This document shows, piece after piece, positions 53,701 to 59,996 of a DNA stretch of 64,000 bases (its first letter is position 1; every line of letters begins with the position of its first letter). The notes below the pieces were generated by a model, which had not been told where the DNA came from, searched no databases, and saw only the letters and a list, made by a program, of their open reading frames with translations. The position numbers and the translations under genes are program-made. Origin of the DNA: Odontocerum albicorne (lineage: Eukaryota; Arthropoda; Insecta; Trichoptera; Odontoceridae); NCBI GenBank assembly GCA_949825065.1, contig OX463852.1, positions 11,435,665 to 11,499,664 on the forward strand, in the 5' to 3' direction.

Positions 53701-54419
53701 TAATTTGTTTTTATCAAACACTGTTCATTCCACTTTATGTAACGGTATAACCCTACCGGTTTCAAGGTTTTCACCTCATTATCAGGGGAGCACAAACAAG
53801 ATTCTTGTTTGGTGTTTGATAACACAAATTACAATATACTTAATTATTTTTAAATATATTTTTGTTAAAGTTTTCACTAATAATATAACATTTTAAAATT
53901 AGATAAATATGTAGTTTTATTGTAGAATTGTAAAAAGAAATCGAAAAAAATTGTAGAACATTGTACATACGAGTATACCAGCTAATTTATAGTTTGACAA
54001 TAGATCTTAGGACATCGTCCATATAAAGTAAATATAAGAAAATCTTACAGCTGTGCTAAAAAGCGTCTATAAATATCTGCAAATTTTATAGTTTGAAAAT
54101 AAATCTTAGGACATCGTCCTTAAATATTAGCAAATTTTACAGTTATACAAAAACTCGTAAGACATCACTAATAAATATCTGCAAATCTTAATATTGGATC
54201 GAAAAGTCATAGGACATCGTTCATAAATATCAGAAAATCTTACAGTTGGATGAAAAAATTTAAATCCAGTTAAAAGTTTTGGATGAAAAAATTTAAGTCA
54301 GTTAAAGAATAATATTATTCTAAATATTTTAATAAATAAAAAACACGAAATAAGATGTATCTCACCACGCAGTGCGCCACGAAGGCTACCATAAACACGA
54401 AACTTGTCAGCTTGTTCAT
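35743..54419 (-). CDS. Odorant-binding protein, PBP/GOBP family (5 exons)
   Basis: Joining complement of 54366-54419, 41206-41367, 38933-39053, 37775-37854 and 35743-35769 gives 147 residues. All introns are GT-AG and the phases agree (0, 0, 1, 0). The family is made of small secreted proteins that carry hydrophobic odours or pheromones in the sensillar lymph. Seen: signal peptide MNKLTSFVFMVAFVAHCV; six cysteines in the classical pattern: KQC (C1), AKCMMAC (C2, three residues, C3), EAC (C4), and GCERAAEMHKC (C5, eight residues, C6). Predicted helices are rich in Lys and Glu. The C-terminus, KAKE then MGYSMDDA, comes from a 27-base exon. The first intron is 13 kb and is built largely of transposable elements. 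I cannot assign a numbered orthologue; the length and six-cysteine pattern fit a classical OBP rather than a minus-C or plus-C type. Confidence 0.87.
35770..37179 (-). other. OBP intron 4, mostly unassigned
   Basis: AT-rich sequence. It contains three tandem 54-base units at 36497-36660 and otherwise no recognised element. Confidence 0.4.
36497..36660. repeat. Tandem repeat, three 54-base units
   Basis: The unit contains TGTTCTTATTTAATACGTGT and ATTGTGGAAACTAGTATTAA. Because 54 is a multiple of 3 it creates a false open frame with an 18-residue period. Confidence 0.8.
37180..37375 (+). repeat. SINE1 copy
   Basis: The tRNA-derived head has GATGGTAAGACATCTGTC and CTGGGACCC. The body has AAGGATTCCTGTTTGG and CACTTAAGGCCTCTTTAAC. 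The tail has TCTGGTTGGTTGAAATAG, ATATGGCAATAAGTCCGCC and AGGTTGTACAC. The tail is shared with the LINE at 50295-51564. Confidence 0.65.
37388..37567 (-). repeat. Unidentified repeat pair, copy 1
   Basis: Matches 48081-48265 (opposite orientation here) at roughly 88% over about 175 bases. In the sense direction both copies keep a short frame with IEILNQLNDTVDIFSVP and RRILADIIPNE ending at the same TAA. This copy ends in a run of nine A after CAAAGTGG. Confidence 0.65.
37775..37854 (-). CDS. OBP exon 4: cysteines 5 and 6
   Basis: The acceptor is ATTTTCAG and the donor is GAG|GTAAGG. It encodes NAVVDDEKGCERAAEMHKC and AVEKAKE. The C-x8-C spacing is the OBP signature. Confidence 0.88.
38005..38500 (+). 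pseudogene. LINE-A 3' fragment in OBP intron 3
   Basis: Begins near GAACAAGTTAAGGAATTCTG (EQVKEFC) and keeps ATGGGAGTGAAACATGGATG (GSETWM-like), CTTAAGGTTGATATATTC, AGTATGGTTGGATCAAGTGA, and ATAGGAAAGTCTGGCACTCT. Stops and shifts are frequent. Confidence 0.65.
38503..38885 (+). repeat. SINE2 copy (longest)
   Basis: GGCAACGCACTGGACTTCCG, then a B-box-like GCAGGTTCGCATCTC, CTACTCCCCTCGAATGACAC, GGTCATATCTATCC, and a second part to GAATCCTCGACTACGAGGCC and CAACGACGACGACGATAG. Confidence 0.65.
38933..39053 (-). CDS. OBP exon 3: cysteine 4
   Basis: The acceptor is TTTTTTTTTTGCAG and the donor is AGAA|GTTAGT. It encodes MADDGKFDEEGNKKMTEEAF and on to FLEACRDR. 40 codons plus one base. Confidence 0.88.
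39222..39392 (+). repeat. SINE1 copy with clear B box
   Basis: GAGGTTGCGGGTTCGATCCC is a near-perfect pol III B box. Then come GGATTCCAGTCTGGTTAAC, the tail TTGGAAGAGATTGCCACATG, CGCCAGGTTG, and an A-rich end of 18 bases. Confidence 0.7.
39816..40160 (-). CDS. Unidentified 114-codon open frame, nested in OBP intron 2
   Basis: The frame is open from a stop at about 40177 down to 39816 and reads VQLLEARENDPFWENLSKFM, later LLSHIGRSTKVSLQFVF and WKLFGRSCEFDFLEE. The first ATG is at the Met of SKFMIIYEH, residue 20. The composition looks protein-like, with few low-complexity runs and an acidic end, but I do not recognise a family and see no clear promoter. AAGTCGCCATCTTT lies about 90 bases upstream on the same strand. 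It could be a retrocopy remnant or chance. Confidence 0.25.
   Translation of the reverse strand: MQLLEARENDPFWENLSKFMIIYEHCTHTLHLKSNVLLSHIGRSTKVSLQFVFIKKLAYLVTRSLSVHKAKYFILKRSSCNKSFVQLLHNKTTQIGQSIWKLFGRSCEFDFLEE
40539..41170 (-). pseudogene. LINE C-terminal fragment (R1/Jockey-like zinc knuckle)
   Basis: The minus-strand frame 40946-40539 includes SSDHGSFNGKLFSFKLV and CCNLCSHLDQSAEHILWYC, the cysteine-histidine motif (C-x2-C...H-x4-C) found after the RNase H region of R1 and related LINEs. Upstream, to 41170, the match is broken by shifts. The fragment ends about 35 bases from OBP exon 2. It contains TGGCAGCTACAGTAGCGCCC, which resembles the unit of the minisatellite at 59996. Confidence 0.6.
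41206..41367 (-). CDS. OBP exon 2: cysteines 1 to 3
   Basis: The acceptor is CTATTTATAG and the donor is GTG|GTAAGA. It encodes TAEMDKQKLMEVGKQCMKET, continues to SQEAKCMMACIFKKMGV; 54 codons, phase 0. The mature N-terminus is probably just before TAEM. Confidence 0.9.
41508..41690. repeat. Tandem duplication, ~98-base unit
   Basis: CTTATGGTACCATTTAACAT and CAAATTGGTTATTCGGA occur twice (from 41510 and 41608). Between the copies CAAATTAACCAAACCAAT, a third partial TTGGTTATTCGGA follows at 41679. Confidence 0.7.
41930..42795 (+). pseudogene. mariner transposase relic, family shared with 26005
   Basis: Starts within LQDRHVIYREFEACLGI and continues MTGDESWIYAYEPDTKQQ (first Asp). After a small insertion and shift, the frame 42284-42733 is open for 149 residues: LVERSTVNSEWYTT, HHDNASSHT, YSPDLAPNDFFLF, FENWFKRMQKCIDHHGVYVE. 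The right end is the inverted terminus GGGTTGCCACTTAAGTTTTG, followed by TA. The left end is missing. It lies in the first intron of the OBP gene. Confidence 0.85.
42798..43228. other. OBP intron 1, nothing recognised
   Basis: AT-rich; no element ends seen. Confidence 0.4.
43229..43377. mobile_element. Fold-back palindrome, 149 bases
   Basis: Two arms of about 62 bases, starting ACCCGGCGGTAAGTAATACA and, inverted, ACCCGGCGGTAAATAATACA, extend to GTCGCACGATGCGCTAAC. The loop is only about 25 bases. No coding capacity. Confidence 0.85.
43540..44492. mobile_element. Large fold-back element, ~370- and 400-base inverted arms
   Basis: The left arm is 43540-43912 and the right arm 44094-44492, inverted. 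Shared landmarks: GGTACAAAGACTGTA at the outer ends, GAAGAGATTCCTCTT, CAGGTAGTAGAT, TTTGGCGCTCCTTATGTGCG, CGCTCATCGCAAGCGCCTG, GGCCGGCCGACT, GATACTGTCTCGCGATGGCC and CACAGCACGGACC. The two similar short peptides on opposite strands (both starting MRPIAHRKRL) are products of the arms, not genes. The spacer is about 180 bases and AT-rich. Confidence 0.82.
44545..44980. repeat. Direct repeat, two ~130-base copies
   Basis: 44545-44672 and 44838-44980 share GGCATGATGACGTTTT or GACATGATAACGTTTT, TTTTCG(C/T)GTT(G/A)GGTGGTTGATTTTT and GGTGTTATTGTTA. The gap is about 165 bases. Identity is clearly partial. Confidence 0.55.
45230..45345. repeat. Tandem repeat, four 28-base units
   Basis: The unit GTGTCAAATGATAACTATCT plus AAATTAAT starts at 45230, 45258, 45286 and 45314. 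Confidence 0.85.
45349..45512 (+). repeat. SINE2 copy (5' part)
   Basis: CGGTAACGCACTGGACTTCC, GTCGGTTCTAGCCTC (B-box position), CTACTCCCCTCGAACGACAC, GGTATAAGGATACCTATAAC and TTTGGTCATATCTATT, then an A run. Confidence 0.65.
46325..46860 (-). pseudogene. LINE-A 3' fragment
   Basis: The reverse complement starts around ACATTCACTTTATCC and shows the usual order: CTTAAGGTTGATGTATTAAA, TGGTTTGGGCATGCAGAACG (W-F-G-H-A-E-like), AAGATATGGTTGGATAAAG, and the tail GACAAGGAAATGGCGTGAAGG then TATGTATG. Shifts and stops throughout. Confidence 0.6.
47100..47285 (+). repeat. SINE1 copy
   Basis: GTAGTTGCGGATTCGTTTCC at the B-box position, GAGTATTGGTCTGGTTTTAAC, AATTGGTTGGATAAGATTGC, CACATGATAATAAATCTGAC and AGGTTGTACTGTG. 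Confidence 0.6.
47560..47950 (-). pseudogene. mariner fragment, irritans-like
   Basis: The minus-strand translation shows EKLSARWVPR and then NIDQKRTRKDIQRSAWRRLI, followed by out-of-frame remains of an ETWI...QSKQW.TSK segment. This is the central part of a transposase, distinct from the intact copy at 27663. No terminal repeats seen. Confidence 0.65.
48081..48265 (+). repeat. Unidentified repeat pair, copy 2
   Basis: See copy 1 at 37388-37567. Here a 37-codon frame starts ATGGCTAAACACTCAGTCAC and ends IIPNE plus TAA. The 3' side continues CAAAGTGGATAAAAATAAAA. Family not recognised. Confidence 0.65.
48580..49090 (+). pseudogene. LINE-A 3' fragment, best preserved frame
   Basis: 48765-49037 is open for 90 codons: FRYVERMGEEKLTKQFYNA, RRRPRKVWLDQVNSILIKA and CMKYCMDVEGARKVCSDKKV. 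It ends in CTACCCCAACAGGGAAATGG. It lacks the reverse-transcriptase core. Confidence 0.7.
49652..50217 (+). pseudogene. LINE-B (RTE-type) 3' end nested in the hAT
   Basis: Flanked by AATAAGTATG (49642-49651) and AATAAGCATG (50218-50227), a 10-base target duplication. It encodes CRIESSRAAFNKMRSVFCDD, LVKCYVWSVLL, MNRLEAFEM and, from 49984, GHVLRGAKYKLLHLIIQGKI with GRRQISWLRN. It is 5'-truncated, with a stop or shift in the middle. Confidence 0.85.
50295..51564 (+). mobile_element. CR1/Jockey-like LINE, 5'-truncated, nested in the hAT
   Basis: Flanked by GTTAAATA at 50287-50294 and 51565-51572. The 3' UTR contains TTGGTTGGAAGAGATTGCCG, CTGGCAATAAGCCCGCCAG and an ATAAATAAATA-like end. This tail is the one carried by SINE1 copies. 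Confidence 0.82.
50309..51274 (+). pseudogene. LINE reverse transcriptase, C-terminal 321 codons, open
   Basis: The frame is open from after a stop at 50306 to TAA at 51274 and has no start codon because the copy is 5'-truncated. Reverse-transcriptase motifs are kept: AGVPQGGILSPLLFSIFIN (block 4), HLYADDLQIYI with the catalytic YADD (block 5), GLLINPKKSQAILIG (block 6) and KNLGVLIDNTLSWRDQI (block 7). The thumb and C-terminal part follow, with YADVCYLDVTEEQLDKLQRL and HAVRLWNQLQTNIR near the end. No stop interrupts it, so the insertion is fairly young. The N-terminal fingers and endonuclease are absent, so it cannot move alone. Confidence 0.88.
51766..53705 (-). other. OBP intron 1, mostly unassigned
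   Basis: AT-rich. 52486-52566 holds a direct repeat of TTAAATCTCGAGAATTTGAT plus AGGTACT, 52 bases apart. Nothing else recognised. Confidence 0.4.
53715..53818. mobile_element. Fold-back MITE, copy 2 (104 bases)
   Basis: CAAACACTGTTCATTCCACT, TACCGGTTTCAAGGTTTTCAC-like core, and a short right end TGTTTG. Compared with copy 1 (17235-17413) most of the right arm is missing. Confidence 0.65.
53990..54305. repeat. Degenerate ~51-base tandem repeat next to OBP exon 1
   Basis: Units contain AAATCTTACAGTTGGA-like, then TCATAGGACATCGTTCATAAATAT-like text (written with variation). Five to six units lie 60 bases inside intron 1. The same repeat lies at 55155-55325. Confidence 0.7.
54366..54419 (-). 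CDS. OBP exon 1: signal peptide
   Basis: Starts ATGAACAAGCTGACAAGT and ends at donor GTG|GTGAGA. 18 codons, MNKLTSFVFMVAFVAHCV, a typical secretion signal. The start context is GCGAAAATGA. Confidence 0.82.
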
Positions 54420-54499
54420 TTTCGCGGTTTTCTTCTTGTGTCAGTATTATTTGTGTAACGCGGATTTGTGATCAACTAAACACTAACGTATCGGATTCT

Positions 54500-54508
54500 C
54501 TTTATATA
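54500..54508 (-). promoter_or_regulatory. TATA box of OBP gene
   Basis: TATATAAAG on the minus strand, 81 bases before the ATG. A start of transcription near 54472-54477 (ACGTTAGTG) would give a 5' UTR of about 55 bases. Confidence 0.6.
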
Positions 54509-54992
54509 TCCTAACATTGTTACGTATGACAATAGTGGGCCTGCAACAGGGTCGAATTCAAAAACAATTCACACGTTTCAGAGGGATTAGAAATCCATAT
54601 TAATATCCTACAAGCGTTGAAGTAAGACTTTAGTTGAATATTTTTTATCACTACCGATCGTGATTTAAATTGTTTCATGAACTCGACAATATTTATTATG
54701 GAGATAAAATTTCTAGATTTTATTTTCAAAATATAAATGTCACTGAGTTAACTCGCTCGGGTGCTTCTATAGCCGCCAGACATGACTTATTTTTCTCCGT
54801 TTGAATTTCTAAAATAAATTGTAAGTAATTAATTCGACTCTTGGCTATGTAGATGTGCCCAAAGCTGTACACGATATATAATTTAAAAAAAATATTTTTT
54901 AAAGTTTTTTTCTTAAATAATACAATAGATATGACCAAACTCATAGGTATCCTTATATTTATAGTATATTTTTGATTGGTTATAGTCTATAA

Positions 54993-55532
54993 CAATGGTG
55001 GCCAGCTTGATTATTGTCGCGATTGATATTTTTAGTAAAAATATAGTCGCGATCTGCTTTTCGAATTCGCGAGATTTAACACATAACACACGTGTTAAAA
55101 AAGGATAACTAATATCTAAAAGTTTATTAATAAGTATGAGCGGAATTTACTTCGCTTAATATTAAGAAATTTTACAGTTGGTCAAAAACTCGTAGGACAT
55201 AATTTATAAATATCGGCAAATCTTAAAGTTGGACGATAAAGTCATAGGACATCGTTCATAAATATTAGCAAATCTTACAGTTGAACAAAAAATTGTAGGA
55301 TATCGTCCTTAAAAAATATTAAGGAAAATAAAACGTATACATACATGTTAAATAGCATATATACATTTATTTGGAGTTAATATGTTAAAAATAGATAAAT
55401 AATTGACTGCGTTGATAAGTGCATGCGCGTAATGAGATTCGGCAACATCGCACGCTATAACATATTGTAAGTTACAAAGACGGCCGCGATCGACCGAAAA
55501 TTACTTCGCGATCGACTTGTTGGCCATCACTG
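54993..55532. mobile_element. Non-autonomous hAT, copy 2 (540 bases)
   Basis: The left end is CAATGGTGGCCAGCTTGATT; the right end, inverted, is CAGTGATGGCCAACAAGTCG. The flanks GTCTATAA and ATCGATAA match at 6 of 8 positions. The interior contains the 51-base tandem repeat at 55155-55325. It lies upstream of the OBP promoter. Confidence 0.78.
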
Positions 55533-55869
55533 ATCGATAACATTGTATTTTTTTGTGATATTGCAACAATCATATTATAGTAATGTGATATTTAATGAAT
55601 AAATAATCTTCATTTTTTATTTTATTGATTGATCCGATTTTTTGTTTTAAAATGTCACATAGAACCAAAACCACATAGTAAAATTATAAAAAAAAACTGG
55701 AATTAATTAGGTATGTCATTTCAGCTAAAATGTGGTCTGCTTCAAAGTATAAAAGAGGTGGATGGTGTGTGCAGCTTGAGGAAACACTTGAAGACAACCT
55801 TTTTTGGGAAATCGTATTAAAATTTATGATTATATTATAAATTAACTCTAAACACGTTCATTATACTCC

Positions 55870-55945
55870 ACCTAAAGGTGAATTGGTATGAAAGGTGAAT
55901 CAGTATGTATGAAAGGTGAATCGGTATGAAAGGTGAATCGGTCCA
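55870..55945. repeat. Short tandem repeat around AAAGGTGAATCGGTATG
   Basis: Four imperfect units of about 17 bases: GGTGAATTGGTATGAAA, GGTGAATCAGTATG, GGTGAATCGGTATGAAA, GGTGAATCGGTCC. Confidence 0.7.
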
Positions 55946-56152
55946 TATCGGAAGATCTACAAAAAAATCTTTGTAGTTCATCTCACCTTAGTAAGTTTCT
56001 GCAACTTCATTGCCAAATGTGTTTTTTTAACATATGCAGACATGGGGATGTTTTTAATCGAATGACTGTAGTCACGAAACTCCTGACCTAACACTAAATT
56101 TGTGAATATTTATTTTTAATCTGTCAATTAAAGTTACTTCGAATTTCGTATT

Positions 56153-56205
56153 AGAGCGCTCTTACGGAGAGTGCTCTCTAAACAACGTTGTATAAATTAT
56201 TTTTC
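56153..56205 (-). repeat. Short dispersed repeat
   Basis: The reverse complement reads TATACAACGTTGTTTAGAGA, then GCACTCTCC and AGAGCGCTCTAATAC. It matches 22597-22645 and 59950-59996. Parent element unknown. Confidence 0.45.
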
Positions 56206-56656
56206 TTCTTATTATTATAATTATTATTCACAACACGTGAATACGAATATATTGAAGATATAGTGAAATTGATATTAACCTTTCCCTTCCTGTGCAAAAA
56301 AAATCCGCCTGTTCCGGTGCTGTGTATTCAATACACGTTGTAAAAATGAGCGATTTAAAATCGGAAAAATAAGAATATTCATAGCCAATCGCTTAAATTA
56401 ATTAAATTTGAAGTCAAAAGTGATAATAATCATAGTATAAATAGGCCAAAACCCGTACGATGGTTGTCGTCAAAGAAAGAATACGAGAATTGAACTTTGA
56501 ATACAAGAGAGCGAGAGAGGAATACTTGGATTCTTTCCGAAAGTAATTCGGAATTTGAATCTCGGTGGGTCCGTGATACTGAACGAATTTTAAATACCTA
56601 GCTAACAATTTTTGAACCGGTGTAAAAGGGGACGATGTACTCATATAAATGATATA

Positions 56657-57939
56657 TTAGGTCCTTACATATGAAATTGGCGTTTTGTTTGGGAGGAACA
56701 TAAAGTTGATTTTTTTTTAATATAATATATTTATTTAATCAAAGTATGTACCATTGCTATCTATGCACTTTTGCCATCTCATAGGTAGTTCATCGATCCC
56801 TTTACTAAAAAAACCATTCGGACGGGAATCAATAAAATCTTTGAAGTCGGTTTGGACTGCCCCATCGGAGTTGAATTTTTTCCCTTGCAAGAAGTTATCC
56901 AAATTTCGAAAAAAATAGTAATCTGTTGGGGCAAGGTCCGGAGAGTACGGTGGATGTCTTAGACATTCCAATTGAAGCTCTTCTAATTTGGTAGCCGTCT
57001 GTTGTGCAGTGTGTGGTCTAGCGTTATCATGAAGCAGCAGTGGCCTAGAGCGATTAACCAGCATCGGTTGTTTAGCAGCTAGCTTTTCCATCATGGTTTG
57101 CAGTTGCTGACAATAGACATCTGCCGTAATCGTCTGGCCAGATTTAAGAAAGCTGTAGTGAACGACACCAGCACTAGTCCACCAAACGCTCACAAGTAAC
57201 TTTTTTGGAGTCAATTTTCGCTTGGGGCATGGTTTGGCTGGTTCGGCAGGGTTCAGCCATTGCGATGAGCGCTTCCGATTATCATACAGGATCCACTTTT
57301 CATCACAGGTAATGATTCGATTCAAAATCCCTTCATTATTGTGCCGGTTGAGTAATGCAACGCAGCAGTCAACGCGCGTTTGTTGATTTGCTTCACTCAA
57401 TTCGTGAGGTACCCACCTTTCAAGCTTTTTCACCTTCCCAATTTGCTTCAAGTGGATTAAAACAGTTTTATCACTAACACCGCAGCCTGCAGCTAACTCG
57501 GACGTGGTTTGCGATGGATCCGCTTCCACAATAGCCTTCAATTCTTCATTATCAACTTTGGTCTCCGGCCGTCCACAGGGCTTGTTCTGCAGGTCGAAAT
57601 TTCCAGAACGAAAACGTTGGAACCAAAAACGCACTGTGTTTTCTTTTGCGGCACCGTCGCCATACACATCATTAATCCTTCGAGCCGTTTCTGCAGCACT
57701 GGTGCCACGGTGGAACTCGTACTCGTAAATAACGCGATATTTCAAGTTTTCCATTTTGTAAACTGAGTGACGCAAAAAAAACAATTGAGGAAAAAACAAA
57801 TGAATTATAATTTTCGAAACACAAATACTTGAGTAAATAGCTGTATAAATTTGAATTTGGAATTCCTAACCAAAGAGAAGATATTTGAGATCAAAGTTGC
57901 CAGTACGGCAAAACGCCAATTTCATATGTAAGGACCTAA
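56657..57939 (-). mobile_element. mariner, mellifera-like, full length, 1283 bases
   Basis: The inverted ends TTAGGTCCTTACATATGAAA are identical over about 31 bases. The TA target is at 56655-56656 and 57940-57941. The site before insertion can be seen in the related repeat at 7393-7695. Confidence 0.93.
56735..57754 (-). CDS. mariner transposase (mellifera-like), intact frame
   Basis: 339 codons from MENLKYRVIYEYEF, the usual start of this subfamily. The frame also extends 15 codons upstream to 57799, which is probably leader. The helix-turn-helix region includes ELAAGCGVSDKTVLIHLKQI. The linker is ERWVPHELSE. Catalytic Asp residues are in IITCDEKWILYDN, LLHDNARPHTA and YSPDLAPTDYYFF, with 34 residues between the last two. 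The Gly before the first Asp (TGDEKW in most relatives) is Cys here. There are no stops or shifts. With identical terminal repeats this is the youngest-looking DNA transposon in the window. Confidence 0.92.
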   Translation of the reverse strand: MENLKYRVIYEYEFHRGTSAAETARRINDVYGDGAAKENTVRFWFQRFRSGNFDLQNKPCGRPETKVDNEELKAIVEADPSQTTSELAAGCGVSDKTVLIHLKQIGKVKKLERWVPHELSEANQQTRVDCCVALLNRHNNEGILNRIITCDEKWILYDNRKRSSQWLNPAEPAKPCPKRKLTPKKLLVSVWWTSAGVVHYSFLKSGQTITADVYCQQLQTMMEKLAAKQPMLVNRSRPLLLHDNARPHTAQQTATKLEELQLECLRHPPYSPDLAPTDYYFFRNLDNFLQGKKFNSDGAVQTDFKDFIDSRPNGFFSKGIDELPMRWQKCIDSNGTYFD

Positions 57940-58287
57940 TATATAAACAAATTTTACATTTATGAATATATATTTTCATAAATGTAGAATTTGTTTTACT
58001 TCCGTGAATATTTCACGGGTTGCAACTAGTTGAAATTTACTCGCTGTAAACATGAAAAAAAAACCGGTCGACGTTCACAAAACGGGCAAAGAGACCACCT
58101 CAAATTGATGCTCTAGAGCTACTGAGAGTTGAGACGGACTAACACTGTGTATGTTATACCTCGAAGGAAGAAACACAACTGCAAACTGTGATTCTATTTC
58201 TTGCGTTTCCATATACCGAAGTAGAGTGAGACGTGAATAGCGTCGCTTCCTCACCCATAGCGGTTTTTTAGAATGAATATACCTACG

Positions 58288-58323
58288 TCATACACTGGCA
58301 CACGTTTGTATGCCAGTGTGTGA
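58288..58323. repeat. Short perfect-looking hairpin
   Basis: TCATACACTGGCACAC and its near complement GTATGCCAGTGTGTGA around a short loop. It could be a MITE scrap or a structured RNA; nothing else supports either. Confidence 0.45.
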
Positions 58324-58439
58324 CGATTAATGTAATAAAATGATTAAAAACAGAAAGTTTCTTCGTACTTTATATTGTGATAAAAATAATGATTAATTAT
58401 ACGGTAATCTTGCATTTCGACAAACTTTTGTAAAGGTTA

Positions 58440-58575
58440 CAAAATGTTTATTGATATCCACCTTAACGTGAAACTTGGATTGGGAGAAGTAAGATGAATA
58501 CTGTAGAGATGCATGTAGTAAGAAAAAATTGTCGATTGTCTATGTATGATTGAAGGTGGAACGAAGACATCAAAT
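58440..58575 (+). pseudogene. LINE-A scrap
   Basis: ATATCCACCTTAACGTGAAACTTGGATTGG parallels the CCACCTTGACGTATGGAAG segment at 59457 (TLTYGSETWT in translation). Later GGTGGAACGAAGACATCA also matches. Very short. Confidence 0.45.
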
Positions 58576-58883
58576 ACATCTCACATGAGTACACTAGTGT
58601 TATTTAAAATAATTAATTAAAGTTGGATTACACTCCTGTTGTTTGAATGGAAAATACCACAGTGACTTGTAATTATGAAAATTATATGAATTTTTATTTT
58701 TTCCCGAATTATACGTATTTATAGTGTTGAAAAGGACATTTAAAGAAGGGTAGCATAGAATAGTGCTACGGTAGCATAGAAGTGAAGGTTAGCATAGAAG
58801 GAAAAGAGAACTGCGCAAGAAATATTTCTCCATAGCATAATTTTCATTCAATTTTAGTTTTCATCCTGTTTTGTTTCAAATTT

Positions 58884-58960
58884 GGGTACCGACGAGAATC
58901 GAACCCGCAACCCGGGTGTGGAGACAGGCGTCTTACCAACTAAATTATAAATGTCTTACA
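58884..58960 (-). repeat. SINE1 head, tRNA-like
   Basis: Minus strand: TTTAGTTGGTAAGACGCCTG (A box) and GTTGCGGGTTCGATTCTCG (B box), then GGTACCC. It is about 70 bases with a tRNA-like order, but it has no cloverleaf ends, and the SINE1 family explains it better than a tRNA gene. Confidence 0.6.
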
Positions 58961-59349
58961 TTTGATACATGTATCCCTCAATTACATTAAATAAAATGCA
59001 TAGCACATGTTAAAAATCAAATCGATAAATATCTAAAAATAATAACAGGAACAATGATTACTACATAATTTCGTGTGAAGTGCCTCATTATGCCTACAAA
59101 CATTTTTTTAGGAAGCTCAATCCTCAATTTATCTATCAAGATAAGGAAAATATTAATATCGAAATTCGTACGACACTGTCATTCCGTGTGCGAGTGGTGA
59201 CGCTCTTAATAGCCCAGTTCATGAATACGGCACCGAAAACAATCTTAATTCACGATGAATTAATAATAGCCAGTTATTATTAAGGCTCTGGTGGTCGTCA
59301 ATGCAAGTAATTGAAAGAAAACTTTAAACAAATAATTTAAAACAAAGAA

Positions 59350-59935
59350 GGGTAGCATAGGGTAGAATGTGGTAAACTGAACACTTGGTGTAATATACAA
59401 AACGGCGCTATATCTAAAGTAGCTAAATTAACAGTATATAATAGTTTTTTGGTGCCCACCTTGACGTATGGAAGTGAAACTTGGACTTGGCAGAAGACAA
59501 AGAAAAGTAAGATTAATGTTGCAGAAGGGAGATGCATGCAGTAAGAAAAAAAATAAAGTTTCAACGTATGAAAGAAGGCGGAATGGAGACATCAGAAATT
59601 AATGCATGGATGTTTTAAGTAAGATGAAGAAAGGAACGTTTAAATTATTTGGACGTGTCGAGAGAATTATTGACAAAATAATGACTAAGCGAGTGTATAA
59701 GATAGAAGTGCAAGGTGTAAGTGGAAGAGGTAGAACGAGGAAACATGATTGGACGAAGTGAATTATATTTTGAATGAATGTAAAGGGAGAAGTATGAATA
59801 AAATAACATTGTGTAAGATGATATGTATGATTGTGGAGGAGGTCAAAGTTGTGTACTTGGATTGAAAAGTATGGAGATCTGTTCTCTCTGCCTACATCGC
59901 AAGGGACACGGCGTGATGTTATGTATGCATTTAAT
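59350..59935 (+). pseudogene. LINE-A 3' fragment
   Basis: Includes CCACCTTGACGTATGGAAGT (LTYGSETW), AGATTAATGTTGCAGAAGG, GATGAAGAAAGGAACGTTTAAA, GGACGTGTCGAGAGAAT (GHVERI), and the tail CACGGCGTGATGTTATGTATG. Several stops. Confidence 0.65.
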
Positions 59936-59949
59936 TTAAAGGAAAATTT

Positions 59950-59996
59950 TATATAACGTCGTTTAGAAAGGTTACACTCTTTAAGGGCGCTGTAGC
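59950..59996 (+). repeat. Short dispersed repeat at start of minisatellite
   Basis: ATATAACGTCGTTTAGAAAG and TTAAGGGCGCTGTAGCTC. Related to 22597-22645 and 56153-56205. Confidence 0.45.

Larger units (their letters stand above)
56410..58029 (+). mobile_element. Non-autonomous Helitron-like repeat, copy 2, with mariner inside
   Basis: The 3' end at 58029 has the CCGTGAATATTTCACGG hairpin, GTTGCAA, then CTAG|T. 56414-56644 and 57942-58029 together align with 7393-7695 inverted. The mariner at 56657-57939 interrupts the alignment at a TA. Confidence 0.7.

Noticed and set aside
58884..58960. tRNA gene on the minus strand
   Set aside because: A and B boxes are present, but acceptor-stem pairing is not evident and the segment matches the SINE1 head seen elsewhere.
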